The notes under the pieces: model-generated
The model's database searches: none
What the model was told of the DNA's origin: nothing
The model's input: only the letters and a program-made list of their open reading frames with translations
In this document: positions 45,222 to 55,367 of the stretch, one piece after another
Numbering within the stretch: position 1 is the first letter of the stretch
Layout of the letters: the number at the start of each line of letters is the position of its first letter
Made by a program: the position numbers and the translations under genes
Assembly: GCF_030818935.1 (NCBI RefSeq)
Contig: NZ_JAUTBD010000001.1
Location: forward strand, 3,534,001 to 3,598,000
Direction: 5' to 3'
Origin: Microbacterium sp. SORGH_AS_1204
GTDB taxonomy: Bacteria > Actinomycetota > Actinomycetes > Actinomycetales > Microbacteriaceae
DNA: 64,000 bases

Positions 45222-46649
45222 ATGCTGAACATGGCCGAGGGTCTTGCGCGCCTCGAGGAGCTCGCCGCGCACCCCGTCGTCGCCACCGTCGCCCGCGCGT
45301 TCGCCGAAGCGGGGCGTGATCTGGCGATCGTCGGCGGTCCCGTCCGCGATGCGCTGCTGGGCCGCACGACCCACGACTTCGACTTCACGACCGACGCGCG
45401 CCCCGACGAGATCCTTGCGCTGGTGAAGCCGATCTCGTCGGTGCAATGGGACGTGGGTCGCGCCTTCGGCACCATCGGTGCGCGCGTGAAGGGCGAGCAG
45501 GTCGAGATCACGACGTTCCGCGCCGACAGCTACGACGGTGTGACGCGTAAGCCCACCGTCGAGTTCGGCGACACGCTCGAGGCCGACCTCAGCCGTCGCG
45601 ACTTCACCGTCAACGCCATGGCGCTGCGCGTGCCCGCGCGCACGCTCGTCGACCCCACCGGCGGCGTCGAAGATCTCGTCGCCGGGCGGCTGCGCACTCC
45701 CATCGACCCGGCCATCAGCTTCGGCGACGACCCGCTGCGCATGCTGCGCGCTGCGCGCTTCTCGTCGCAGCTCGACTTCGCGGTCGACCCCGAGACCCTC
45801 GACGCCATCGCGCAGCTGCGCGGATCGCTCGGTATCGTCAGCCCCGAGCGGGTGCAGGCCGAGCTCGTGCGCCTGCTGCAGACCGACGACCCGATCCGCG
45901 GCATCCGCGTGCTCGTCGAGACCGGCCTGATGGAGGAGTTCCTGCCCGAAGTGCCCGCTCTGCGGCTCGAGGTCGACGAGCACCACCACCACAAAGACGT
46001 CTACGAGCACTCGCTCACCGTGCTGCGGCAGGCGATCGCGCTCGAGAAGAGCCGTCACCCGGATGCCGCGCCCGATGTGCCGCTGCGCCTGGCCGCGTTG
46101 CTGCACGACATCGGCAAGCCCGCCACGCGGCGTTTCGAAGACGGCGGCGGCGTCACGTTCCACCACCACGACATCAAGGGCGCGCGCATGGCGCGCAAGC
46201 GCCTGCAGGCCCTGCGTTTCGACGCGGCGACTACCACGGTCGTCGCGCGCCTGGTCGAGCTGCACCTGCGATTCTTCGGCTACGCCGAGGGCGCCTGGAC
46301 GGATGCCGCGGTGCGCCGCTATGTGCGCGACGCGGGCGACGAACTGGAGCGCCTGCACATCCTCACCCGCGCCGATGTGACCACGCGCAACAAGCGCAAA
46401 GCGCAGCGCCTGGCATCCGCCTACGACGACATCGAGGCCCGCATCGAGGCCCTGCGCGAGCAGGAGGAGATCGATTCGATCCGCCCCGAACTCGACGGCA
46501 ACCGCATCCAGGAGGTGCTGGGACTCAAGCCCGGCCGCGAGGTGGGCGAGGCCTACCGCTTCCTGCTCGACCTGCGCCTCGACGAGGGCGTGGTCGGCGA
46601 AGCGGAGGCCGAGAGGCGCCTGCGGGCGTGGTGGGCGGCACGGGGCTGA
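45222..46649 (+). CDS. cca: CCA tRNA nucleotidyltransferase
   Basis: A 475-residue enzyme that adds or repairs tRNA 3' CCA; the tRNA-Ala here lacks an encoded CCA. The polymerase beta head (AIVGGPVRDALLGRTTHDFD) carries the metal Asp pair DFDF, and the RRDFTVNAMAL and GDDPLRMLRAARF motifs follow. An HD domain (LAALLHDIGKPATRR) occupies about 280-400. Start ATG 45222 agrees with the family. Confidence 0.95.
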   Translation: MLNMAEGLARLEELAAHPVVATVARAFAEAGRDLAIVGGPVRDALLGRTTHDFDFTTDARPDEILALVKPISSVQWDVGRAFGTIGARVKGEQVEITTFRADSYDGVTRKPTVEFGDTLEADLSRRDFTVNAMALRVPARTLVDPTGGVEDLVAGRLRTPIDPAISFGDDPLRMLRAARFSSQLDFAVDPETLDAIAQLRGSLGIVSPERVQAELVRLLQTDDPIRGIRVLVETGLMEEFLPEVPALRLEVDEHHHHKDVYEHSLTVLRQAIALEKSRHPDAAPDVPLRLAALLHDIGKPATRRFEDGGGVTFHHHDIKGARMARKRLQALRFDAATTTVVARLVELHLRFFGYAEGAWTDAAVRRYVRDAGDELERLHILTRADVTTRNKRKAQRLASAYDDIEARIEALREQEEIDSIRPELDGNRIQEVLGLKPGREVGEAYRFLLDLRLDEGVVGEAEAERRLRAWWAARG

Positions 46650-46676
46650 CGTCGGCGCACTCGCGAGGGCGGTACG

Positions 46677-46722
46677 CGTTCGGGGCGTGAGACGGCCCCC
46701 ACGCCGCATCACGCCCCGAACG
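46677..46722. terminator. bidirectional terminator between cca and the HAAS unit
   Basis: A perfect 14-bp stem, CGTTCGGGGCGTGA (46677-46690) with TCACGCCCCGAACG (46709-46722), around an 18-nt loop. It lies 28 bp after cca and 5 bp after the small frame at 46727. Confidence 0.7.
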
Positions 46723-46726
46723 GGTC

Positions 46727-46819
46727 TCACTCCGCCTGCTCCTCCGCTGAACCCGCGGCCAGCGCGGCCGTCACGAGGTGGGTGAGGTCGATGCTCACGA
46801 TGCGGGGTTCCTCGCTCAC
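46727..46819 (-). CDS. candidate 30-residue microprotein
   Basis: The frame VSEEPRIVSIDLTHLVTAAL... starts at GTG 46819, overlapping the stop of the HAAS gene (GTGA), and ends just before the terminator hairpin. The coupling and the exact fit between stop and hairpin are the only support. There is no family match. Confidence 0.35.
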   Translation of the reverse strand: MSEEPRIVSIDLTHLVTAALAAGSAEEQAE

Positions 46820-47946
46820 GGGGTCACCGACCCGTCGGGAGTCGGTGCGGCGGTCTCGGCCGCAGAAGGCGTCGGCGTCGGGGTTGCGGGGCCTCCCGCG
46901 GCGGCATCCGTCGAGGGGGCGCGTGACGGCGCGACGTCGGTGGGCAGGGGCTGGACTCGTTCGAAGGGGAAGGATGTCTGCGCGGCCTTGGTGAGGTCGT
47001 CCATCTCGTTCCACGTGACCTGCCCGGCGGGGATCTCTCGTAGCGGGAAGACGTTCCACGCATCGTTACCGCCGGGGATGACGTAGGGCACCGGCACCGA
47101 GCCTCCTCCGCCGTAGAAGTAGGAGTCGTACCGTTGCGGTCCGTTGTCCCGACCGACCGTCGTGAGCGGATCGCCGTCTTGATCGAACAGCTGCACCGTG
47201 GGGATCGGATTGCCCTCCGCATCGAAGGCGTAGATGTTCCGGATCCGCTCACCGTCAGCCGAGAGCCCCGGGGTGTAGGGGTTTACCGCCGAGATGTTGT
47301 TGGAGGCGTCCCACACCGTCGACTGCAGGCTCCCCATGAGCGAGACGAGCGTGAAAGGGGTGAGCAGCACCACGACGACGCTGATACCCGTGCGGATACC
47401 GCGAACGATGCGGTTCGGCGCCCAGCGCCCGCGGCCCCACTGCACGCTGACGAGGAGCAGACCGCTCATCAGCACGATCCCGGGGAACTGCACGGCGCCG
47501 ATCAGATGTGCGAGCGGCCCCGTCATCCACGCATAGCCCGACCAGAGGAACGGGGCGATGAACAGGTACAGCACGACCGCGCGCAGGATCCACCAGAGCG
47601 GTCGGAGGGATGCCAGCAGGTCGAGCACCCACACAGCGGCGGGGTTCTTCCGCACGGCCGCACCCGTCTCGCGCCAGCCGTCGCGCATGATCTGCAGGAC
47701 GGGGATCCGCTTGCCGCCGACCTGCTGACGGCGCTCCGGAAGCCCCGCGGCCGCGCGCAGTTCGGCGGCGTAGGTCGTGGCATCCGGAAGCTCGAAGGCA
47801 TCGCCCGCTTCGGCGGCCTGGTCGGCCAGATCGGCCTCGAGACCGTCGAGCAGGTCGTCGACCTCGTCGGCCGGGAGGTCGTCGAGGTGCGCGCGCACCG
47901 CGGCGGCGAAGACGCGGATGTCATCGCGAACGGGCATGGTGATCAT
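46816..47946 (-). CDS. HAAS-domain membrane protein
   Basis: 376 residues from ATG 47946, which overlaps the PadR stop (ATGA). A later ATG gives MPVRDDI. The N-terminal helical HAAS/DUF1700-like domain (about 5-65, RVFAAAVRAHLDDLPADEVD) is followed by four membrane helices (about 118-150, 160-185 and 190-235) and an outer C-terminal part with a Gly/Tyr patch (YDSYFYGGGGS) and a Pro/Thr-rich tail. PadR-HAAS pairs are common, and the membrane protein is probably regulated by PadR. The effector is unknown. Confidence 0.85.
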   Translation of the reverse strand: MITMPVRDDIRVFAAAVRAHLDDLPADEVDDLLDGLEADLADQAAEAGDAFELPDATTYAAELRAAAGLPERRQQVGGKRIPVLQIMRDGWRETGAAVRKNPAAVWVLDLLASLRPLWWILRAVVLYLFIAPFLWSGYAWMTGPLAHLIGAVQFPGIVLMSGLLLVSVQWGRGRWAPNRIVRGIRTGISVVVVLLTPFTLVSLMGSLQSTVWDASNNISAVNPYTPGLSADGERIRNIYAFDAEGNPIPTVQLFDQDGDPLTTVGRDNGPQRYDSYFYGGGGSVPVPYVIPGGNDAWNVFPLREIPAGQVTWNEMDDLTKAAQTSFPFERVQPLPTDVAPSRAPSTDAAAGGPATPTPTPSAAETAAPTPDGSVTP

Positions 47947-48302
47947 CGTGCGTCTCCGATCGTGCGCAGCTTCTTCGGGTGGGTGGTGTCGTCGAGCAGG
48001 GTCGTCATGGCCGCCGAGAAGTGCGACCAGCTCGCGCGCTGCGCGTCGAGCAGCTCGCGGCCCTGCGGGTTGATGGCGTAGTACTTGCGGTGCGGTCCCC
48101 CATCGCTGGGCACGACGTAGCTCGACAGCGCGCCCGCCGAATACAGCCGCCGGAGCGTTCCGTACACCGATGCGTCGCCGACCTCGCCGAGCCCCGCATC
48201 GCGCAGTCGTCGCACGATGTCGTACCCGTACCCGTCGTCGTGCTGCACGACCGCGAGCACGGCGGCATCCAGCACCCCTTTCAACAGCTGCGTCGTATCC
48301 AC
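47943..48302 (-). CDS. PadR family transcriptional regulator
   Basis: A 119-residue winged-helix repressor: MDTTQLLKGVLDAAVLAVV, DGYGYDIVRRLRDAGLG, SVYGTLRRLYSAGAL with the wing SDGGPHRKYYAIN, and a short C-terminal helix. It is the first gene of the two- or three-gene unit and probably controls it. Confidence 0.95.
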   Translation of the reverse strand: MDTTQLLKGVLDAAVLAVVQHDDGYGYDIVRRLRDAGLGEVGDASVYGTLRRLYSAGALSSYVVPSDGGPHRKYYAINPQGRELLDAQRASWSHFSAAMTTLLDDTTHPKKLRTIGDAR

Positions 48303-48450
48303 GCGGCCCCCTTCGCTTGTCTGCCTCGGACAGTACCACGCAGTGCGCGGTAGTGTGGAGAGCGAGGATGCGGCGCGTCATCGGCCCTCCCGCCCGAGCC
48401 GGTGCGGACGTACACTGGAGCCCTCCTCCGTCACCGCCGATGGGAGTGCC

Positions 48451-49737
48451 GTGCCCTCTCCGTGGTCGCGACCGTCCGTCTCCCCCGAGACCTCGGGGTT
48501 GCTCATCGCGCGTGCGCACGACGAATTGATCGCCGGCAACGACGACCGGCGGCTGGATGACGTGCGCCCCCTCGTGAAGGACTCGTGGCGGAGGTCGCTG
48601 GCATCCCTCGTCGGACCCGAGGGACTCCCCTCGCTCGACCTCGCGAGCGAGGAGCTCGAGGCGTATCGCCGCGCGCATCCGCTGGCGGGTGTGATGGACA
48701 TGATCCGCGCGCTGCTGCTTCCCGGCACGGCCGAGGAGTCGGGCGTCGTCGTTGCGGTCGGTGATGCGGCGGGGCGGTTGCTGTGGGTCGAGGGCGACCG
48801 GCACATCCGTGCGCTGACCGGCGACATGGGCTTCGTCGCGGGAGCGAACTGGGCCGAGGATGCCGTGGGCACATCCGCCCCCGGCACGGCTCTGACCCTC
48901 GACCGCTCGGTGCAGATCCGCGGCGCCGAACACTTCAACCGCCTCGTGCAGCCATGGTCGTGCACCGCGGCGCCCGTGCACGACCCCGAGTCGCGCCGGC
49001 TCCTGGGCGTCATCGACGTCACGGGAGGACCCGAGGCCGTGACACCCCAGGCGCAATTGCTGGTGGATGCCACGGCTCGCGCGATCGAGAGCGAGATCCT
49101 CGTCGGGCGACTGCGTGCGCAGCAGGCTCCGCCCCCGAAGCGGTCGGCGCCCTCGCGGGCGGTGCTGCGGGTGCTCGCGCGGGACCGGGCCGTGCTGGAA
49201 GCCGGGGGCGCGACGGCCGAACTCAGCGCCCGGCATGCGGAGATCCTCCTGCTGCTCGCCGTGCATCGCGAGGGGCTCTCGGCCGAGGCGCTGAGTGAAG
49301 CGGTCTACGGCCACGCGGCGGTGGAGACGCTTCGACCCGAGATGGTGCGCCTGCGCCGCGCGCTGGTGCCGGTCGCGCCGCGATTGGTCCCGGCATCCCG
49401 GCCGTACCGTCTGCCCGACGGACTCGAGACCGACGCGCAGCACGTGCTGTCGCTGCTCGACCGCGGGGCGCACCGAGTGGCGCTCGCGGCCTACGCGGGG
49501 CCCGTGCTGCCCGAATCCGACGCGCCGGGGGTGGCCGAGGTGCGCGAGTCGGTGCGCTCCGCCCTGCGTGAGGCCCTCATCGCCGAGGCGGGGATCGATG
49601 TGCTGCTCGCGTATGCCGACACCGCCGACGCCCGCGACGACGAAGAGGTGCTGCGGCTGTGCCTGAGCATGCTGCCCGCCCGGTCGCCGAAGCGAGCGGG
49701 GATCGTCGCGCGGTTGGAGCGGCTCGAGCGGGCGTGA
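48451..49737 (+). CDS. GAF domain transcriptional regulator
   Basis: 428 residues from GTG 48451 after GGGAG. The N-terminal helical region (RPLVKDSWRRSLAS) is followed by a GAF sensor domain (about 70-205: AEESGVVVAVGDAAGRLLW, GTSAPGTALTL, CTAAPVHDPESR) and a C-terminal DNA-binding region (about 225-310, SARHAEILLLLAVHREGLSA). The front part resembles AcoR-type activators without the AAA+ domain. Genes of this type usually sit beside an aldehyde dehydrogenase with DUF779, as here, so it probably regulates that enzyme. Confidence 0.88.
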   Translation: MPSPWSRPSVSPETSGLLIARAHDELIAGNDDRRLDDVRPLVKDSWRRSLASLVGPEGLPSLDLASEELEAYRRAHPLAGVMDMIRALLLPGTAEESGVVVAVGDAAGRLLWVEGDRHIRALTGDMGFVAGANWAEDAVGTSAPGTALTLDRSVQIRGAEHFNRLVQPWSCTAAPVHDPESRRLLGVIDVTGGPEAVTPQAQLLVDATARAIESEILVGRLRAQQAPPPKRSAPSRAVLRVLARDRAVLEAGGATAELSARHAEILLLLAVHREGLSAEALSEAVYGHAAVETLRPEMVRLRRALVPVAPRLVPASRPYRLPDGLETDAQHVLSLLDRGAHRVALAAYAGPVLPESDAPGVAEVRESVRSALREALIAEAGIDVLLAYADTADARDDEEVLRLCLSMLPARSPKRAGIVARLERLERA

Positions 49738-49771
49738 GCGTCTCGAGCGTCTGGAGCGTCTCGGGCGTCTC
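49736..49771. repeat. 9-bp tandem repeat at the stop codon of the GAF regulator
   Basis: GAGCGTCTC, GAGCGTCTG, GAGCGTCTC, GGGCGTCTC, overlapping the TGA stop (49735-49737). Similar GAGCGG units end the coding sequence (RLERLERA). Confidence 0.7.
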
Positions 49772-49908
49772 GAGCCGGAGTAGATGCGGCGCGGGTACGC
49801 GGGTTCGCGGCGACTCGAGGGGTGACAGTCGGGGCGCGGGCGCTTCGCGGGCCGGGGCACGACCGGCCGCGACGCGCCGCATCGAGTGCCGATGTCGGAG
49901 GCCCTCGT

Positions 49909-49914
49909 TACGCT
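49909..49914 (+). promoter_or_regulatory. -10 element of a probable leaderless transcript
   Basis: TACGCT ends seven bases before ATG 49921. No ribosome site is present. Confidence 0.5.
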
Positions 49915-49920
49915 GAACAT

Positions 49921-50445
49921 ATGGACGAAAAAGCGCTCGACATCTTCTCGGCAGCTCGTGCCCGTCGCGACGTGGGGCGCATTCGCGAGGCTCTCGCCGA
50001 GGTGAAGGCGGGCGACATCGCCCGGGTCGTCGTCCGCTCCCCGCGCTACGGTCTGTACGCGCTCGAGGGCACGGTACGCATCGGCGTCGGTGGGCAGCCG
50101 CTCGTCGGCGACGTGATCCTGGCGACGAGTTCCGAGATCCAGCGCATCGACCTGGGCATCGACCCGCCGCAGCCCGCGCTCGACGCCGATGTCGTCGACC
50201 CGTCGACGCTCCCGCACGGCACCCCCGTGCGCGTGACCTTTCTCACGCCCACGCACCAGACCTTCGCGCTCACCGGTCCCATCACCGCCGGCAACGACCG
50301 GTTCCTCCTCGTCGGCAGCTGGATCGTCGCCGACGATAGCGCCATCGCCCCGCGCGTGCAGAGCATCGAACGCCTCGACGACGTCGACCTGCACGAGGTC
50401 AACGTGCCGCCGCTGCGGTCGGTTCTCGCCGACGCCGACGCGTAG
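49921..50445 (+). CDS. conserved hypothetical protein
   Basis: A 174-residue soluble protein: an N-terminal helical segment (MDEKALDIFSAARARRDVGR) and then beta-rich sequence (DIARVVVRSPRYGLYALEGT, GDVILATSSEIQRIDLGIDP). No signal peptide or known motif is seen. The length, codon bias and probable leaderless promoter make it a real gene. It lies between the regulator and the aldehyde dehydrogenase but has no evident functional tie. Confidence 0.8.
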   Translation: MDEKALDIFSAARARRDVGRIREALAEVKAGDIARVVVRSPRYGLYALEGTVRIGVGGQPLVGDVILATSSEIQRIDLGIDPPQPALDADVVDPSTLPHGTPVRVTFLTPTHQTFALTGPITAGNDRFLLVGSWIVADDSAIAPRVQSIERLDDVDLHEVNVPPLRSVLADADA

Positions 50446-50998
50446 TCCGCGGCGTCGCGTCGTCGCGGCGCCTGGCCGTCGTGCGTTCGTTGCGCCGGGA
50501 CGTCGCGGCGCCCTGGGTTGCTGGACGGTCGCGGTCGCAAGTCCGTCGCGCCGGGTCGTCGCGGCGCCCTGCGATGTATGTCCGTTGCGCCGAGTCGGTG
50601 GCCCGGACGGCCGCGCGTCTCGTCTGAACCTTCCCCTCGTTGAGGACGCACCCGTTCGCCGAGGACGCACCCGTTCGCCGAGGACGCACCCGCTTGATGC
50701 CAATCGCGTGCGGCGTCGACGAACGAATGCGTCTTCGCCGCACACCCGCACCGCGTACCACCCGGGCACCGCACCGCGCACTACCCGGGCACCGCGCACC
50801 GCCCAGCCGCACCGTGCGCTACCCGCGCACCTGCCCTGTGCACCGCAGCCGCACACCGCGCACCGAATACCCGCTCCACCCCCACTCCGCACACCGCCCC
50901 GCCTGCGGTGCAACCCGATGCAACCTCCCGCGGCGTACCGTCGGCGCATCGCCGCCCCGAGCCTGCGCGGCGACTCATGACCGTCGAAGGAGACACGC
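50446..50998. promoter_or_regulatory. 553-bp upstream region of the aldehyde dehydrogenase
   Basis: No gene is seen. It holds repeated CGTCGCGGCGCCCTG-type segments (50470-50580) and three 19-bp tandem units GAGGACGCACCCGTTCGCC (50642-50660, 50661-50679, 50680-50698, the last diverged). A CGCACC-rich stretch follows, then two TGCAACC motifs exactly one helical turn apart (50909-50914 and 50919-50924), 75-90 bp before the start codon. The TGCAAC pair is a candidate operator for the GAF regulator. Confidence 0.5.
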
Positions 50999-52549
<1,551 letters not shown>

Positions 52550-52586
52550 GCGGCCGTGTCGGGGTCGTGGCGGCGACCTCGACCGC

Positions 52587-52615
52587 GTGACCCCCGGGTT
52601 CGTTCCGGGGGTCAC
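52587..52615 (+). terminator. terminator after aldehyde dehydrogenase
   Basis: An 11-bp stem, GTGACCCCCGG with CCGGGGGTCAC, loop GTTCGTT, 38 bp after the stop. Read-through to DUF779 is possible. Confidence 0.75.
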
Positions 52616-52754
52616 AACCCTTTCCGTCGGTGCCGCTTCGGGGACTTCCCGTTCGTGCGGCGCTGCGGCTGTCGGGCGGACCCTTGTCCCACTTCTGGCG
52701 GGTTGCCCGACCCGCAGCCGACACATGTTGGGACATGAACCAAAGGAGTGGGAC

Positions 52755-53147
52755 ATGACGACTCGGCTCTCCCGCGTAGACGTGACGGATGCCGCGGCCG
52801 CGCTGCTGCGTGACCTGACAGGGAAGCACGGCCCGCTGATGTTCCATCAGTCCGGTGGCTGCTGCGACGGCAGCTCGCCCATGTGTTACCCGGTCGGCAT
52901 GTTCCTCACCGGTCCGAGCGACGTGCACCTCGGCGACATCGAGGTCGGTCTCGACGACCCGATTAGGGTCTTCATGTCGGAGTCGCAGTTCGAGTACTGG
53001 AAGTTCACGCACCTGACCATCGACGTCGTCCCCGGCCGTGGAGCCGGGTTCTCCGTCGAGGGGCCGACGGGGATGCGATTCCTTATTCGGTCGCGGATGC
53101 TCACGGAGGAAGAAGGGGTGGCGTTCGGGGTGACCTCTGCCCCATGA
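52755..53147 (+). CDS. DUF779 domain protein
   Basis: A 130-residue protein from ATG 52755 with AAGGAG upstream. The DUF779 core has the Cys/His cluster MFHQSGGCCDGSSPMCYP, SESQFEYWKFTHLTIDVVPG and the terminal FSVEGPTGMRFLIRSR. The family nearly always accompanies this aldehyde dehydrogenase type. Its role, perhaps in enzyme maturation or metal handling, is unproven. Confidence 0.93.
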   Translation: MTTRLSRVDVTDAAAALLRDLTGKHGPLMFHQSGGCCDGSSPMCYPVGMFLTGPSDVHLGDIEVGLDDPIRVFMSESQFEYWKFTHLTIDVVPGRGAGFSVEGPTGMRFLIRSRMLTEEEGVAFGVTSAP

Positions 53148-53155
53148 GACTTATG

Positions 53156-53187
53156 GGGAGCGCCCCGGACTGATCCGGGGCGCTCCC
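53156..53187 (+). terminator. terminator after DUF779
   Basis: A perfect 14-bp stem, GGGAGCGCCCCGGA with TCCGGGGCGCTCCC, loop CTGA, eight bases after the DUF779 stop. It also stands 4 bp past the 3' end of the convergent membrane-protein gene. Confidence 0.85.
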
Positions 53188-53191
53188 TGCG

Positions 53192-53467
53192 TCACTTCTG
53201 TTCGTCACCGATCCGTGGGTTTTGTCGTCGGCCCCGGTTTCTCGACGTCGCGGTCACTACGAAACTCAGAGCGATGACCGAAGGTGCGAGGACCGCGTCC
53301 GGAGCGAGAGCGGCGACCGTCACGCCGGCGACACAGACGGCGCTGGCCGAGGCCCACATGGCACGCGAGTCACCCGGCTGCATCCCGAGGCCTACGCCCG
53401 CTCCCGCCACCGAAGACAACACCGTGACCACGAGCGGGATCCGAATGAACTCGAGAAGCTCGTGCAC
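53192..53467 (-). CDS. small polytopic membrane protein, partner of the secreted protein
   Basis: 91 residues from GTG 53467, three bases after the stop of the secreted-protein gene. It has about three hydrophobic segments (about 10-29, 37-55 and 58-74) and a basic tail (TSRNRGRRQNPRIGDEQK). I do not recognise a family. The tight coupling to a secreted Cys-rich protein suggests a dedicated membrane partner (export, processing or self-protection). The function is inference only. Confidence 0.75.
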   Translation of the reverse strand: MHELLEFIRIPLVVTVLSSVAGAGVGLGMQPGDSRAMWASASAVCVAGVTVAALAPDAVLAPSVIALSFVVTATSRNRGRRQNPRIGDEQK

Positions 53468-53470
53468 GGC

Positions 53471-54418
53471 TCAACAGTGGGTGTGGGAGATCGCGCCGGG
53501 GAGCGGAGCGACCACGAGGTGCAGGCAGCCCTTCGGCCGGCGGTTGTTCGCTGTAGCTGCTTGCACCTGCAAGTACCCTGCCCAAATCCCACACGCGTAC
53601 GCGACGCGCTGATTCTTCGCGAGTGCGGCGCAGAATGCAGAAGCCGAACCATAGTCCTTGATGCTCGCCGTCTCCGATCGGCTGAGGGTGAGACCCCACG
53701 CGGCGTTGCGCCAGCCCCAGGTGGGGTCGGCGACGATCGGGTAGACCGTGTCGGCGCTCGGGGTGACGATCTGCACCAATCGATCGCCCTGCACCTCGTA
53801 GTGCGTGGAGACCGGCGCACCCGCCGCGTCCGTCGCCCACGCCGCATCGACCGGGACGAAGGCGCCCTCCCGTCCGTCCTGGACGAAACCGGCGTTGCCG
53901 GAGGAGTCGATGACGGCCCGGAACCCCTCCATGCCGAATGCGGCCTCGTGCGTGGCGTCACGGTCCGGGATCACCGTCTGCACGCGGGTGTCCCCGGACT
54001 CTAGGGTCTGCACCGCGACGCTCGCGTCGCTGCTGCTCGGGTACACGACGGTTCCGTCTCCCGCCGCTTCCGCCGCGTCGAGGTCGAGCCCGTCGGGCAG
54101 GGTGATGCTCGCCGAGATCTGCCTTCCGGCGACATCGGCCCTCACCTCGATCGGCCGCTCGGGGTCGAGGGGGATCGTCGTCGTCGCGTCGGCGGTGGAC
54201 GTCTCGAAGGCGGTGCCCGTCGAGCTGGCGTCGACCGGTTGTGCGCTGTCGGGAGCCGCTTCGGCCACGAGGGCCGCGACCGCGGTCGGGTCGGTCGTGT
54301 CGACGTTGTCTTCAGCGGAGGCGGGCACCGCCGAGAAGGCGACGACACAGCACGCGATGGTGGCGACGGTCAGCTTCGGCAGGAGTCCGAGCCGGGCGCG
54401 CGCGGGTGGGGTTCTCAT
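53471..54418 (-). CDS. secreted protein of unknown function with Cys-rich C terminus
   Basis: 315 residues from ATG 54418 (MRTPPARARLGLLPK), just after an AGGTG-type ribosome site. A signal peptide (LTVATIACCVVAFSAVPASA) should be cut at about residue 35. The mature part has beta-rich sequence (RPIEVRADVAGRQISASITL), an aromatic block YPIVADPTWGWRNAAWGLTL at about 238-257, and a C-terminal domain of about 55 residues with four cysteines (FCAAL, ACGIW, KGCLH, HTHC). It could be a surface factor or bacteriocin-like protein; no named domain is visible. Confidence 0.82.
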   Translation of the reverse strand: MRTPPARARLGLLPKLTVATIACCVVAFSAVPASAEDNVDTTDPTAVAALVAEAAPDSAQPVDASSTGTAFETSTADATTTIPLDPERPIEVRADVAGRQISASITLPDGLDLDAAEAAGDGTVVYPSSSDASVAVQTLESGDTRVQTVIPDRDATHEAAFGMEGFRAVIDSSGNAGFVQDGREGAFVPVDAAWATDAAGAPVSTHYEVQGDRLVQIVTPSADTVYPIVADPTWGWRNAAWGLTLSRSETASIKDYGSASAFCAALAKNQRVAYACGIWAGYLQVQAATANNRRPKGCLHLVVAPLPGAISHTHC

Positions 54419-54782
54419 CACTTTCACCTTTCTGTGACCACGGAGGACGTCACCGGCGCGACATCGCGCCGATGATGAGTGATCGCATAGAGGAGCATAG
54501 AAAACTGAGCATGTATACATTCTATCTCGCCGAAAACTTCATCACCGCGCGTCGATGTCGGCCGAAGGGGTGACAACGCAAATTCACCCAGAGGGTGACT
54601 CAGGGAGCAGTTCGTCCTCGCCGCGGACTCACGGCGCGATGCGTGAACTGAGGAGCGGGCTCGAACATGCGCACCTGAATGAGCTTTCCTTCACCGCATC
54701 ACCACGTTTGGGGGAATGTGGCGGTAGCCGACCGATCGTCGGGTGTGGCTTCGGATCACTGCGGAGCCCCACCTCGCGCGGC
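54419..54782. other. intergenic region without a recognisable gene
   Basis: 364 bp. The part next to the secreted-protein gene (about 54480-54545) is unusually AT-rich (ATGTATACATTCTATC) and probably holds its promoter. I see nothing else. Confidence 0.5.
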
Positions 54783-55147
54783 CTACAGCCACCCCCGCTC
54801 CGCCGCGACCCGCACGGCATCCGCCCGACTTCTTCCTCCGGTGTTCCCGATGGCGCTCGACAGGCAATTCTTCACCGTCCCCTCGGAGAGGTGGACCGTC
54901 CGCGCGATATCGGCGATCGAACCGCCGTCGCGCGCTGCCGCGAGCACGTCCGTCTTCGCTCCGTCAGCGGGGAGTCGCCCTGTGCGAGCGGTTCGGGCGT
55001 CTTGCCGGCGCCGTTCGGACCGAGGAACGCCACGATCTCGCCGGGGCGAATGGTGAGGTCGACGCCGCGGACGGCGTGGACGGAGCCGAAGCCCTTGACG
55101 ACGCCCCGCGCGTCGATCGCGGCGGGGTCGGTGGTGGAGGAGGTCAT
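54783..55147 (-). pseudogene. deletion scar: ABC transporter ATPase N terminus joined to a LuxR-type regulator C terminus
   Basis: From ATG 55147 the frame reads as an ABC ATPase start ([16 protein letters not shown], then [11 protein letters not shown]alker A) but leaves the family at about residue 51. Near 54980-54783, in another frame, is the end of a DesR/NarL-type response regulator ([47 protein letters not shown], stop 54783). ABC ATPase, permease, histidine kinase and LuxR regulator genes often stand in this order. One internal deletion of several kb would produce this join. Confidence 0.85.
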
Positions 55148-55367
55148 GTCTCCATGCCGGCGACGACGACGCCTGCGGGCCTCGGACCCTGGTCACCTCT
55201 TGGGGGTGACGTTCGTCATGGGAGGGACCTCGACGCGCTCGAATGCCGAGGACCTGTGCTCATCGTGGCGGTCGCACCGCTGGCGACGCCACTTTTTAAG
55301 ATCGCCGTCTCTCACCGTCCTGCGGAGTTGTGCTGGCCGCAGCACAGACGTGCTGTTCTCGCGCTCC

